A DNA stretch of 64,000 nucleotides from Brucella pituitosa (GCF_003049685.1 NZ_PYSY02000002.1:1091501-1155500), one strand, 5' to 3'; shown: positions 8,577 through 17,664, counted from the first letter of the stretch. Numbers and translations: made by a program. Notes: generated from the letters alone by a model not told the origin.

Positions 8577-9521
8577 TCAGTTGCCTACATTTTCCTTGGT
8601 CAGGAATGCATTGCCGGTGTCGATATAACCCGGAACCGGAGCACCGGTTGCCTGTGCCCAGAGCGTCATCACCGACCAGTAACCCTGAAGTTCAGGCTGC
8701 GATGCGGACGAACTGTCAGCCACACCATTGCGGATCATTTCGAGCATTTCCGGCAGATTGTCGAGACCGACCAGCGTAACCTTGCCCTGCTTGCCAGCTT
8801 CAACGATTGCCTGACCGATACCAATCGGGCCAGCCGCATCCGAAGCAACCCAGCCCTTGAGGTTCGGGTTGGCCTGCATAATGGCCGCTGCCTGCTGCTG
8901 AGCGATTTCGATGCTGTCATTGTCGATGCCTTCAGCAACGACCTTGATGCCCGGATGCTCCTTGAACACTTCACGATGACAATCAGCACGGATCGAATGG
9001 TTTGGTGCAGTTGGCACGCCCATCATGATTGCGACTTCGCCTTCACCGCCCAGCACTTCGACCAGACGACGAGCTGCAATCTTGGCCTGCTCGCAGAAAT
9101 CTGAACCGATATGGGTGATGCTCATGCCTTCAGGCGGCACGGAATCAAACAGCACCAGCGGAACTTTCTGGTTCTGCGCTTCTTCAAGCGAGGCGCGATT
9201 GCCCGATGGATCGAGCAGATCGAGTGCGAGACCGTCCGGACGGGTTGCAAGTGCACTGTCGATAATCTGGTTCTGCTGAACAACGTCTGCGCTCTGTGGT
9301 GCTGAGTAGACGATTTCAACATTGGCGCCGGTCTGCGCCTTAAGGGCGGCAGCGGCCTGCTGCGCGCCTTCATTCACCTTATCGAACCAGGGATGAACAA
9401 CCTTTGGCACGATGACGAAGCGATAGCTGTCTTTTTTGACAGTACCCGGCGCGTCCTGCGCCATGACCGAAACAGGCAACGAAAAGGCAGCAACAGCCGC
9501 CAGCAAAGCAAGCTTTTTCAT
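8577..9521 (-). CDS. Periplasmic sugar-binding protein of the ribose-type ABC transporter
   Basis: A 314-residue protein with a clear signal peptide (MKKLALLAAVAAFSLPVSVMA, then Q) and a periplasmic-binding-protein fold of the LacI/RbsB type (Peripla_BP_4): VIVPKVVHPWFDKVNEG at the start of the first lobe, two-lobe hinge segments and VTLVGLDNLPEML near the end. It is the first gene of the leftward operon. The ligand is unknown; the kinase at the end of the operon points to a short ketose or its precursor. Confidence 0.9.
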   Translation of the reverse strand: MKKLALLAAVAAFSLPVSVMAQDAPGTVKKDSYRFVIVPKVVHPWFDKVNEGAQQAAAALKAQTGANVEIVYSAPQSADVVQQNQIIDSALATRPDGLALDLLDPSGNRASLEEAQNQKVPLVLFDSVPPEGMSITHIGSDFCEQAKIAARRLVEVLGGEGEVAIMMGVPTAPNHSIRADCHREVFKEHPGIKVVAEGIDNDSIEIAQQQAAAIMQANPNLKGWVASDAAGPIGIGQAIVEAGKQGKVTLVGLDNLPEMLEMIRNGVADSSSASQPELQGYWSVMTLWAQATGAPVPGYIDTGNAFLTKENVGN

Positions 9522-9637
9522 ATATTCCTCCCTTGGAAATCAGACGAAACTTCCTCCCGCCTGACTGCTTGAAAGATCACCCGGGAAGGCTCCTCTGCCT
9601 CCAGCCCATAGCGAACTCGACTCCTGAATACAGATGT

Positions 9638-9663
9638 ATAATTAAAATTACAAGAGTAATTAT
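9638..9663. promoter_or_regulatory. Possible operator/promoter region of the leftward transporter operon
   Basis: Arms ATAATTA and TAATTAT lie 12 bases apart in an AT-rich patch about 120 bases upstream of the binding-protein start. It is a candidate site for the SorC regulator, supported only by symmetry and position. Nothing else stands out in the 9522-9826 gap between the binding-protein start and the LacI stop. Confidence 0.3.
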
Positions 9664-9826
9664 CTACTCAATGAGGAGGTGTGGATAGCCGCCCACGCGG
9701 CACTTTGAACAAAGCGCCGGAGGAGCTGATTGATCTCAAGGAGCAAAAAGAGACAAAAAGACGTGCGAAATCAGCGGTCGGCTTGCGCCCACCACCGATC
9801 AAAATTCATGGACTATTTTTACGGGA

Positions 9827-10900
9827 TTAGCTCGTAAACGCGTCTGCTTTTGGGGTCACGACCTTTGCAGTAACGCCGGAATCGCTCGATCTGATGACCA
9901 GGTTCGCACCCACCAGGATTTTGACAGGCGGCTGCGTTTCAGCTGTGTTGATCAGATCGTCCAGAACAGTCACAGCAAGATTGCCGATCTTACGCTTGGA
10001 GACTTCAACGGTTGTAAGGCCCGGCTCCATGGTCGCACTTTGCGGCAAATTATCGAAGCCGATGACAGAAACGTCGTCTGGAATACGAAGGCCCTTACCC
10101 TTCAACGCCCGAATGAAGCCATAGGCGATGATATCATTCGTGCAGAAATAGCACTCGGCCAGATCGAGCCCCGAATGCAGCATCGCACAGGTATCACGAT
10201 GCGCACCCTCATAAGTCGATTCGACCGAGAGAATGTCACGCTCCTGAACGTTCAGGTCCAGACGTTGCATATTCTTGAAAAACGCATCGCGGCGAAGACG
10301 GAAATTCGTCGTTTCAGTATGACTGGCAACAAAACCAATCCGCGAAAAGCCAAGCTGCTTGAAACGCGACAGAACCTTGAAGACGGCATCCTCATTGTTC
10401 ATGTCGACGAAGTTGGCTTCAATGACTTCATAAAACGTATCGATGAAAACCGTGGGCAGACCGAGCCCCTGAATCATGTGGATATCTGCCGCCGAAAGCT
10501 CGGTCCCAAGCGCGATCACGCCTCGGATCGGTGCACCAGCCAGCGATTCAGCAACCGCACTGATCGGCTGCCCTTCAAAACTGACCACTTCAAGCGTGTA
10601 GTTGCGGCGCGTCGCTTCCGACGACATGCCATCAATATAATCAGAGACGAAAATGCTGTGATCGCGATTAACTGTTTCACCATGCTTGGCAATCTTCAGA
10701 AAGCGGATCGTCTCCCCACCGCCCGTCCCGGTTTTGGCCGCGCGCGGCACATAATTGAGGCGGGATACCGACTCAAGAACGCGCGCTCGCGTTTCTCCTG
10801 AAATCTCGCCTTTGCCATTCAGAACAAGCGAAACCGTTGCGGGCGAAACACCTGCGTTCTCGGCAATATCTCTGATCGTAAAGGACTTTTTCCTTTTCAT
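9827..10900 (-). CDS. LacI-family transcriptional regulator
   Basis: A 357-residue LacI-type repressor counted from the ATG at 10900, which follows CCCGGAAAAC. An upstream in-frame start at 10933 would add 11 residues outside the DNA-binding domain. The N-terminal helix-turn-helix and hinge read FTIRDIAENAGVSPATVSLV, then RARVLESVSRLNYVP. A periplasmic-binding-protein-like effector domain follows, with FCTNDIIAYGF and the characteristic DDVSVIGFDNLP. It is divergent from the right-hand transporter/kinase operon, and two matching palindromes sit between them, so it most likely represses that operon and possibly itself. Confidence 0.9.
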   Translation of the reverse strand: MKRKKSFTIRDIAENAGVSPATVSLVLNGKGEISGETRARVLESVSRLNYVPRAAKTGTGGGETIRFLKIAKHGETVNRDHSIFVSDYIDGMSSEATRRNYTLEVVSFEGQPISAVAESLAGAPIRGVIALGTELSAADIHMIQGLGLPTVFIDTFYEVIEANFVDMNNEDAVFKVLSRFKQLGFSRIGFVASHTETTNFRLRRDAFFKNMQRLDLNVQERDILSVESTYEGAHRDTCAMLHSGLDLAECYFCTNDIIAYGFIRALKGKGLRIPDDVSVIGFDNLPQSATMEPGLTTVEVSKRKIGNLAVTVLDDLINTAETQPPVKILVGANLVIRSSDSGVTAKVVTPKADAFTS

Positions 10901-10944
10901 GTTTTCCGGGTAACACTTCGATATTGGGGGCAAACTGAGTTGTC

Positions 10945-10955
10945 GTTTAGTAAAC
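10945..10955. promoter_or_regulatory. LacI-type operator, site 1
   Basis: GTTTAGTAAAC is a near-perfect palindrome with a single central base and matches the core of the site at 11074-11086. It lies about 45 bases upstream of the lacI-type gene start. Confidence 0.6.
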
Positions 10956-11073
10956 AGAAGCGCTGTGATTTAAAACGATTAGGGTAATTCCCTGTGTTAG
11001 GCAACCATAATTCCCCGACAATGCGCTTGACAACCCCCAAGCTTATGTTCATTTATTTAGTGAATAACAGTTT

Positions 11074-11086
11074 TGTTTACTAAACA
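11074..11086. promoter_or_regulatory. LacI-type operator, site 2
   Basis: TGTTTACTAAACA is palindromic around one central base and sits just before the ribosome binding site of the permease at 11102. A weaker related dyad (TTATT...AATAA, 11053-11067) lies immediately upstream. Two good half-site matches about 130 bases apart would permit looping. Confidence 0.65.
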
Positions 11087-11101
11087 TGGGAGGAGGAGAC
11101 C

Positions 11102-12127
11102 ATGCAGAAAACAAGCAATCAGCTTGCTATGCTTGTTGTCATCAATCTCGGATTGCTCGTGCTTGGCGCGTATATTTCGGGAGGATCTTTCCTATCCCTG
11201 TTCAATCTGCAGTCGATGGCGGGTCAGGTGCCTGAACTCGGGTTGCTGGCAATCGGCGTCATGCTGGCTATGTGCGCTGGCAATGGCGGGATCGATCTTT
11301 CGGGTATTGCGCTGGCCAACCTTTCCGGTGTGCTTTCAGCCGTCATCGTTTCGATGTTCATCTCAAGCGCCGAAAACCAGCTTGGCTTCAGCCTTGCCTT
11401 CATTGGACTGGCACTGGTGATCGGTCTTGCGGGCGGCATCGTCAATGGAATCCTGATTGCGCGCTTCAACATCACGCCAATCCTCTGCACGCTTGGCACG
11501 CAGATGGCGTTTACGGGTCTTGCCGTTGTTGTCTCTGGCGGTCGCGCTGTCATGGTCGGCAGCCCCGATCTTCTGTCGCGCATCGGCAATGACATGTTCC
11601 TCGCCGTGCCAATCAGCTTCCTGATCTTCATAGCGGTTGCCCTGCTGATCGCAGCGGTCGTGCGCTTTACCCCATACGGCTACTGGCTGATGCTGATGGG
11701 CACCAATCCGAAAGCCGCTGTCTTCGCTGGTTTCCCGCGCAATGGCGTGCTGATTGCGACCTATGCAACGAGCGGATTTCTGGCAGCGATTGCAGGCATC
11801 ATCATTGCAGCACGCAACGTCAACGTGAAGTTCGACTATGGCAGCTCGTATCTGCTGGTCGCCATTCTCATCGCCGTCATGGCGGGCGTGAAGCCTGAAG
11901 GTGGTTATGGCCGTGTCATCTGCGTGGTGCTGAGCGCTATTGCTTTGCAGCTTATGTCCAGCCTGCTCAACTTCGGCGGCCTTTCCAACTTCGTCCGCGA
12001 TTTCGCCTGGGGCTTGCTGCTGCTCGCCTTCCTTGCAATCGGCAAATACGACATCGCGGGATTCTTTACCCTCGGCAATCGCCAAAAGGGAAATATCGGT
12101 GCTCAACCCTCAGGCACCCGAACATAG
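11102..12127 (+). CDS. Ribose-type ABC transporter permease (first of two)
   Basis: A 341-residue RbsC-type inner membrane permease with a very strong ribosome binding site (GGGAGGAGGAG). The first transmembrane helix starts near residue 9 (LAMLVVINLGLLVLGAYI). The ATPase-contact loop appears as GTNPKAAVFAGFPRNGVLI near 200, and AVMAGVKPEGGYGRV near 260 matches the conserved glycine-rich segment. It is the first gene of the rightward operon. A second, different permease lies at 14948, so this transporter is probably a heterodimeric importer, unlike the single-permease system on the left. Confidence 0.9.
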   Translation: MQKTSNQLAMLVVINLGLLVLGAYISGGSFLSLFNLQSMAGQVPELGLLAIGVMLAMCAGNGGIDLSGIALANLSGVLSAVIVSMFISSAENQLGFSLAFIGLALVIGLAGGIVNGILIARFNITPILCTLGTQMAFTGLAVVVSGGRAVMVGSPDLLSRIGNDMFLAVPISFLIFIAVALLIAAVVRFTPYGYWLMLMGTNPKAAVFAGFPRNGVLIATYATSGFLAAIAGIIIAARNVNVKFDYGSSYLLVAILIAVMAGVKPEGGYGRVICVVLSAIALQLMSSLLNFGGLSNFVRDFAWGLLLLAFLAIGKYDIAGFFTLGNRQKGNIGAQPSGTRT

Positions 12128-12158
12128 ACATTGGGGGAATGTTAGCGTGGAGGAAATC

Positions 12159-13169
12159 ATGAAATCAGTAACGAAGAAACTGCTCGCTGGAACCGTCATT
12201 GGCGCAGCGATTGTCGCTGGCAGCGCAAGCGCGCTCGTCGCACAGGAAAAGCCGGTTATCGCAACGGTCGTCAAGATCAGTGGCATTCCTTGGTTCGACC
12301 GTATGAACACAGGCGTTGAAGCCTATCAGAAGGCCAATCCTGATGTGGTCGCTACGCAGAGCGGACCAGCAACGGCAGACGCAGCACAGCAGCTTCAGAT
12401 TGTACAGGACCTCGTTGCCAAGGGCGTTAACGCACTTGCAGTCGTCCCAATGGATCCGGCTGTTCTTGAAGGCACCTTCAAGCGCGCCATGGAACGTGGC
12501 ATCATTGTTGTGACGCATGAAGCCGACAACCAGGTCAACACGATGGCTGACGTCGAAGCCTTCGATAATGCCGATTACGGCACAGCACTCAATGAGCGTC
12601 TCGCAGAATGCATGGGCAAGAGTGGCAAGTGGACCACTTTCGTTGGCTCGCTCGGTAGCCGTACGCATATGCAGTGGGTTGGCTCGGCTGAAGAAAATGC
12701 CAAGAAATATGCTGACATGCAGCTCGTCGATCCGAACAACGAATCCTTCGACGATGCCAACGGCACCTATGAAAAGGCCAAGGAAATCCTGCGCAAGCAT
12801 CCTGACCTGAAGGGCTTCCAGACTTCTGCCGGTAACGACGTTCTCGGCGTTGGCCGTGCGATCGACGAAGCCGGCCTGAGCGGTAAGGTTTGCCTCGTCG
12901 GCACCGGCCTTCCGAACCCGTCGGCAGATCTGCTTGAATCCGGCGCCATCACCGCAATCGGCTTCTGGGATCCGCAGAAGGCTGGCATGGCGATGAATGC
13001 GGTTGCCAAGCTCCTGCTCGAAAAGAAGGAAGTTACGGAAGGCACCGATCTCGGCGTTGAAGGCTATAACAAAGTCAGCGTTAAGAAGGGTGCCGGTGAA
13101 GGCCTTCTCGTGATCGGCAACGGCATGGTTATTGCTGACAAGGCGACCTACAAGGAACACCTGTTCTAG
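12159..13169 (+). CDS. Periplasmic sugar-binding protein
   Basis: A 336-residue binding protein whose start is set by AGGAAATC before the ATG at 12159 and by the signal peptide that follows (MKSVTKKLLAGTVIGAA, with likely cleavage after ALVA). The LacI/RbsB-type fold is visible in VVKISGIPWFDRMNTG, VVPMDPAVLEGTFKRA and a hinge near GLSGKVCLVGTGLPNPS. It is distinct from the binding protein at 8577, so the two operons probably take up different though related sugars. Confidence 0.9.
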   Translation: MKSVTKKLLAGTVIGAAIVAGSASALVAQEKPVIATVVKISGIPWFDRMNTGVEAYQKANPDVVATQSGPATADAAQQLQIVQDLVAKGVNALAVVPMDPAVLEGTFKRAMERGIIVVTHEADNQVNTMADVEAFDNADYGTALNERLAECMGKSGKWTTFVGSLGSRTHMQWVGSAEENAKKYADMQLVDPNNESFDDANGTYEKAKEILRKHPDLKGFQTSAGNDVLGVGRAIDEAGLSGKVCLVGTGLPNPSADLLESGAITAIGFWDPQKAGMAMNAVAKLLLEKKEVTEGTDLGVEGYNKVSVKKGAGEGLLVIGNGMVIADKATYKEHLF

Positions 13170-13237
13170 GCGTTACGCACAGGTAGCCTGACCATCGTGC
13201 GTGGACATCGTTCAGCCTCGCGCGATGGTTTCAAAAA

Positions 13238-13265
13238 CCCGGATGCAGCCCCCGCTGCATCCGGG
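13238..13265 (+). terminator. Intra-operon hairpin downstream of the binding-protein gene
   Basis: Perfect 11-base arms CCCGGATGCAG and CTGCATCCGGG lie 69 bases after the binding-protein stop with no T-run behind them. The rest of the 13170-13385 gap has no coding signal. It parallels the hairpin at 8522-8545 in the left operon and is best read as an mRNA-stability or attenuation element. Confidence 0.6.
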
Positions 13266-13385
13266 CACCTGGACCAAACAAACCATCAAAAAATCAAGAC
13301 ATTAGCGCGTGGCGAACGAAAGCCAACCGGTCCTACAGCCAGCCCAATCGCTTTGGCGAGCGGTGCGGCGACAAAGGAATTTAAC

Positions 13386-14948
13386 GTGTCAACTACAACG
13401 ACGAATGGGACGAGCAACGACCGGTCGCCGGATCGTTTTCTCGAACTGCGCAACATCCATAAGCGGTTTGGCGGCGTTCACGCGCTGCGCGGCATTGATC
13501 TGACAATCGATCTTGGCCAGGCCTACCACCTGTTGGGTGAAAATGGCTGCGGCAAGAGCACGGTCATCAAGATCATGTCCGGCGCACATGCACCCAGCGA
13601 AGGCGAAATCATTCTTGATGGCAAAACCTATACTTCGCTGAACCCGATCCAATCGCTGGCAGCCGGTATTGAAACTGTCTATCAGGATCTGTCACTTATC
13701 CCCAATCTGACCGTCGCTGAAAACGTAGCGCTGAATGAGCAGCTCGTTGAAGGCAATGGCCGACTGTTCCGCAGCGTCAAGCTTTCTCAGCTCCGTGAGA
13801 CTGCAGAACGGGCATTGAGTACGGTTGGTCTGCCAACCGACAAAGCCTTCCTGAACACAATCGTTTCCGAGCTGCCGCTTGCCATGCGCCAGCTGGTTGC
13901 CATTTCCCGCGCCATTGCAACGCGCGCCAAGCTTGTCATCATGGATGAGCCGACCACATCGCTGACCCGTCGCGAAGTGGATAATCTGATTGAAGTTGTA
14001 GAACGCCTGCGCGCAGAACGCGTCGCCGTACTTTTCGTGACCCACAAACTCGATGAATGCTATCGCATCGGCGGCAATGCGGTTGTCTTCCGCGATGGCC
14101 AGTGCGTGGCACAGGGCCCGATCGAAAACTACACCAAAAAGCAGCTCTCCGAGCTGATGATCGGCAGAGAAATTGATGCCGAGCGCTATCGCACGGCACA
14201 GCCCGGCGATGCCGAACTGCTTAAACTCGACAGCCTTACCGCATCGGGCTTCAAGGACATTGGCTTTACCCTTCGTAAGGGTGAAATCCTCGGCATTACC
14301 GGCCTTGCAGATTCCGGACGCAACGAGCTGGCCATGGCAATCACCGGCGTTGTACCTGCTGATAGAGGTTCAATCCGCCTCGAAGGTCAGAAGACCGAAG
14401 TTAAAAGCCCGGCGGAAGCCATCGAGCGTGGCATTGGCTATGTGCCGGAAGACCGCCTTGCAGAAGGCCTATTCCTCGATAAATCGATCTTTCAAAACGA
14501 GATCGCTCTGATCTTCAGAAAGCTCTGCAACAGCCTTGGCATCGTCGATCAGAAACAGGGCCGCAACATCGCCGCCTCGCTCATGAAAGAGATGCGGCTG
14601 AATACAACCAATCTCGACCTGCCAGTTGGCGCGCTTTCGGGCGGCAATCAGCAGCGCGTTTTGATTGGTCGCTGGCTGAGCATTGGCCCGAAGCTGCTCG
14701 TGCTGCACGGTCCGACCGTCGGCGTCGATGTGGGATCAAAAGACACGATTTACCGCGCAATTCAGGCGCTGGCCGAAGCTGGCATGGGCCTCATCATCGT
14801 CAGCGATGACCTGCCGGAGCTTCTGCAGAATGCCGATCGCATTCTCGTCATGAACTCAGGCAGCATCGTCGCAGAACTGGATGCTGCACAGGCCACCGAA
14901 GATCAGCTCTATCAAGCCATGATGTCGTCGCAGAAGGAAGTTGCCTAA
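13386..14948 (+). CDS. Ribose-type ABC transporter ATPase (two nucleotide-binding domains)
   Basis: Start taken at GTG 13386 (AAGGAAT just before it), giving about 520 residues. The longer open frame back to 13197 has low-complexity sequence untypical of the family. First domain: Walker A GENGCGKST, then LPLAMRQLVAISRA and LVIMDEPTTSLT. Second domain: LADSGRNE at the Walker A position, LSGGNQQRVLIGRWL, then LLVLHGPTVGVDVG, where the usual DEP of Walker B is HGP. Loss of the catalytic glutamate in the second domain means only one site can hydrolyse ATP normally. It overlaps the next permease by one base. Confidence 0.9.
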   Translation: MSTTTTNGTSNDRSPDRFLELRNIHKRFGGVHALRGIDLTIDLGQAYHLLGENGCGKSTVIKIMSGAHAPSEGEIILDGKTYTSLNPIQSLAAGIETVYQDLSLIPNLTVAENVALNEQLVEGNGRLFRSVKLSQLRETAERALSTVGLPTDKAFLNTIVSELPLAMRQLVAISRAIATRAKLVIMDEPTTSLTRREVDNLIEVVERLRAERVAVLFVTHKLDECYRIGGNAVVFRDGQCVAQGPIENYTKKQLSELMIGREIDAERYRTAQPGDAELLKLDSLTASGFKDIGFTLRKGEILGITGLADSGRNELAMAITGVVPADRGSIRLEGQKTEVKSPAEAIERGIGYVPEDRLAEGLFLDKSIFQNEIALIFRKLCNSLGIVDQKQGRNIAASLMKEMRLNTTNLDLPVGALSGGNQQRVLIGRWLSIGPKLLVLHGPTVGVDVGSKDTIYRAIQALAEAGMGLIIVSDDLPELLQNADRILVMNSGSIVAELDAAQATEDQLYQAMMSSQKEVA

Positions 14949-15988
14949 TGAGTGCGTCGCAGTATCAACAGGATCTGGGCCCAAATAACTTGGGGACCGC
15001 CCAATCCTTCAAGTTGGGTGACTTCATTCGCAGGCGCCCGGAATCGATCACCTTCTTCCTGCTCGTGGCAATCTGCACGATTGTCTCGATCATCAACCCT
15101 GCATTCCTGCAAGCCTCGACGCTGATCGATATTGGCCGTGCCAGTGTGGTGATGGGCCTGTTTGCGCTTGGCGTCTTCATCATTCTCGCCGCTGGCGGCA
15201 TTGATGTTTCCTTTACGGCGATTGCCGCCACGACAGTCTATTCGCTGACGCTTCTGGTGCAGTCCTATATGCCGGAACTGCCGATCATCTTCATCATTCT
15301 GATGGCGATTGCTGGTGGCATTTTCCTTGGTGTTCTCAACGGTCTGCTGGTGCATTACCTCAATGTGCCGTCATTGATCGTCACCATCGGCACGCAGTAT
15401 CTCTTCCGTGGCTTCCTGCTGGCTTTCGTCGGCACGGTCTGGATCATGTCCCTGCCTCCGACAATGGGTGCTTTCGGTCGCCTCCCACTGTTCCAGTTTG
15501 AATCGGCAACCGGCGCCACCATCACCATGCCATTCTACTTTCTGGTGCTGCCTGCGGCTGCAATCCTGACCTGGTGGATATTGAACCGCACTTTGATGGG
15601 CCGCGCGATTTTTGCGATGGGTGGTAACAGCCAGATCGCAAGCCGTCTCGGCTATAATCTGCGCACCATCCATATCTTCCTGTTCGGCTATGCAGGTGGT
15701 CTTGCCGGACTTGCAGGCATCATCCATGTCTGCGCCAATCGCCAGTCGAGCCCTTTCGACTTTGTTGGCACAGAAATTGCGGTTATCGCCGCTGTGGTTC
15801 TCGGTGGCGCGCGCATAACCGGCGGCACCGGCACCGTCTTCGGCACCCTTCTCGGTGTTCTGCTCATCACCGTCATCAACAGTGTTCTGGTGCTCGTCGG
15901 CATCCCCAGCACATGGCAGCGTCTCGTCGTCGGCTGCTTCATCCTGCTGGCTGCTGCCTTCTTCGTCACCCGCCAACGCAAGAAATAA
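14948..15988 (+). CDS. Ribose-type ABC transporter permease (second of two)
   Basis: A 346-residue RbsC-type permease starting in the stop codon of the ATPase gene (TAATG). It has a hydrophilic 30-residue N-terminus, then multiple helices. The ATPase-contact loop is GGNSQIASRLGYNLRTIHI near 220, and VLGGARITGGTGTVFGTLLG lies near 280. Only modestly similar in sequence to the permease at 11102; the pair presumably forms the channel together. Confidence 0.9.
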   Translation: MSASQYQQDLGPNNLGTAQSFKLGDFIRRRPESITFFLLVAICTIVSIINPAFLQASTLIDIGRASVVMGLFALGVFIILAAGGIDVSFTAIAATTVYSLTLLVQSYMPELPIIFIILMAIAGGIFLGVLNGLLVHYLNVPSLIVTIGTQYLFRGFLLAFVGTVWIMSLPPTMGAFGRLPLFQFESATGATITMPFYFLVLPAAAILTWWILNRTLMGRAIFAMGGNSQIASRLGYNLRTIHIFLFGYAGGLAGLAGIIHVCANRQSSPFDFVGTEIAVIAAVVLGGARITGGTGTVFGTLLGVLLITVINSVLVLVGIPSTWQRLVVGCFILLAAAFFVTRQRKK

Positions 15989-16011
15989 CCCGATACTCTC
16001 AAGAGGAAATC

Positions 16012-17013
16012 ATGAAGAAATTCCTGAACGATCCCGTCAATTTCGTGGATGAGATGCTCGAAGGCATCTATCGGGCACATCCCGAGCTTACCTTTGTCGA
16101 TAATGACAAGCGTTGCATGGTCACAGCCAATACCAAATCCGGCAAGGTCGGCATTGCAACAGGCGGCGGCTCCGGCCACCTGCCGCTGTTCTTGGGCTAT
16201 ATCGGCGAAGGCATGATCGATGGCGCGGCTGTCGGCGGCGTCTTCCAGTCGCCAAGCTCGGAACAGATGTATCAGGTCACCAAGGCTATCGATCAGGGCG
16301 CTGGCGTTCTCTACATCTATGGCAATTACAGCGGCGACATTATCAATTTCGATATGGCTGCAGAACTTGCCGATCTTGATGGCATTACCGTCAAGCAGGT
16401 TGTCGGCAATGATGATGTGGCGTCCTCGGTTGTCGGTGAGGAACACAAGCGTCGTGGCGTTGCCGGTATCTTCTTTGTTTACAAAGCAGCCGGTGCCGCC
16501 GCCGCCAACGGCCTGTCGCTTGATGAAGTGACGCGTCTTGCCGACAAGGCACGTTTGCGCACCCGCACCATGGGTGTTGCTCTTTCGAGCTGCGTTGTGC
16601 CGGAAATCGGTCACGCAACCTTCTCCATCGGCGAAGATGAAATGGAAATCGGCATGGGCATCCATGGCGAACCCGGCATCAGCCGCAAGAAGCTTGCCAG
16701 TGCAGATGCGGTTATCGACGAACTGATGGAACGCATTTTCGCCGAACAGACCTATGCCAAGGGCGATGAAGTAGCCGTGCTGGTCAATGGTCTCGGCGGC
16801 ACGCCACTGGAAGAACTTTACATCATGTTCCGCCGCGTTTCGCAGCTGTTTGATGAGCGTGACGTCAAGGTCAAGCATGTCTGGATCGGCGAGTTTGCCA
16901 CGTCCATGGAAATGGCTGGCGCATCGGTTTCCGTGCTGCATCTGGATGAAGAACTGGAGCCGTTGGTTGCTGCTTCCGCTAACACCCCATTCTTCAAGCA
17001 TTTTGCGGGTTGA
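16012..17013 (+). CDS. Dihydroxyacetone kinase, DhaK-type substrate-binding subunit
   Basis: A 333-residue stand-alone DhaK, started at the ATG after [21 protein letters not shown] (51-60) forms the substrate loop, and the covalent ketose-binding histidine is His218 in GMGIHGEPG. It is followed 9 bases later by a separate DhaL gene. No DhaM phosphotransferase gene is nearby, so the pair probably works as a two-subunit ATP-dependent kinase, as in tetrulose kinases, and not as a PTS-driven enzyme. The substrate is unknown; dihydroxyacetone, erythrulose or a related ketose are candidates. Confidence 0.88.
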   Translation: MKKFLNDPVNFVDEMLEGIYRAHPELTFVDNDKRCMVTANTKSGKVGIATGGGSGHLPLFLGYIGEGMIDGAAVGGVFQSPSSEQMYQVTKAIDQGAGVLYIYGNYSGDIINFDMAAELADLDGITVKQVVGNDDVASSVVGEEHKRRGVAGIFFVYKAAGAAAANGLSLDEVTRLADKARLRTRTMGVALSSCVVPEIGHATFSIGEDEMEIGMGIHGEPGISRKKLASADAVIDELMERIFAEQTYAKGDEVAVLVNGLGGTPLEELYIMFRRVSQLFDERDVKVKHVWIGEFATSMEMAGASVSVLHLDEELEPLVAASANTPFFKHFAG

Positions 17014-17022
17014 GGTGCAGTC

Positions 17023-17664
17023 ATGAACGTCATTAAAGCATCTGATCTGATCAATCTCTTCGACAGCTGGAAGCAGCTTTTTGCAGAACAGCGCGAATTC
17101 CTTATCGCGCTGGACGGCAAGGTTGGCGATAGCGATCTCGGCATCACCATGAGCAAGGCCTTTGCAGCGGCTGCGGAAGCAGCACATGCGGAAGGTGAGG
17201 CTGCAGGCGTCGCCAAGCTTCTGCGCACCGCTGGCGCCACCATGGCCCGCGTCGCGCCATCAACCATGGGTACGCTGACCGCAACCGGCTTCCTGCGTGC
17301 AAGCAAGGCCTGTGACGGTATCGACGAACTGGGAACTGCAGAGATTGCCGCTTTCTGGCGTGCTTATCGCGATGGCATTGCCGAACGCGGCAAGGCAAAG
17401 GTTGGTGACAAGACGCTTCTGGATGTGCTTGATCCAATCGCCGTAACGCTTGAAGCACAAGCATCAGCGGGTGCCTCACTTACTGATGCGCTTGCAGCCG
17501 CCGCCAAAGCTGCCGAAGATGCGCTTGAAGCGACTAAAACGATGGTTGCCCAACACGGCAAGGCCGCAGCTTTTCAGGAAAAGACCATCGGTCTTCAAGA
17601 CGCAGGCGCAACCGTCGGCATGCTGCTGATTACCAGCATGTCGGCTTTTGTCTCGGCAAACTAA
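17023..17664 (+). CDS. Dihydroxyacetone kinase, DhaL-type nucleotide-binding subunit
   Basis: A 213-residue all-helical DhaL subunit that would hold ATP-magnesium for the DhaK encoded just upstream. The three metal-binding aspartates are kept in DGKVGDSDLG (Asp31, Asp36, Asp38), but the usual GDGDHG becomes GDSDLG: glycine to serine and histidine to leucine. The left-hand DhaK-DhaL fusion keeps the standard motif. The change suggests a distinct subfamily, perhaps with another substrate. Last gene of the rightward operon; a strong terminator follows. Confidence 0.85.
   Translation: MNVIKASDLINLFDSWKQLFAEQREFLIALDGKVGDSDLGITMSKAFAAAAEAAHAEGEAAGVAKLLRTAGATMARVAPSTMGTLTATGFLRASKACDGIDELGTAEIAAFWRAYRDGIAERGKAKVGDKTLLDVLDPIAVTLEAQASAGASLTDALAAAAKAAEDALEATKTMVAQHGKAAAFQEKTIGLQDAGATVGMLLITSMSAFVSAN

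Noticed and set aside
13197..13385. N-terminal extension of the sugar ABC ATPase
   Set aside because: The added 63 residues include the intra-operon hairpin and do not resemble the family; a GTG at 13386 with AAGGAAT upstream is a better start.
15688..17187. Very long minus-strand open frame (499 codons) opposite the permease, DhaK and DhaL genes
   Set aside because: The plus strand encodes three well-matched family proteins over the same interval; the antisense frame shows no family motif and is a codon-bias shadow.
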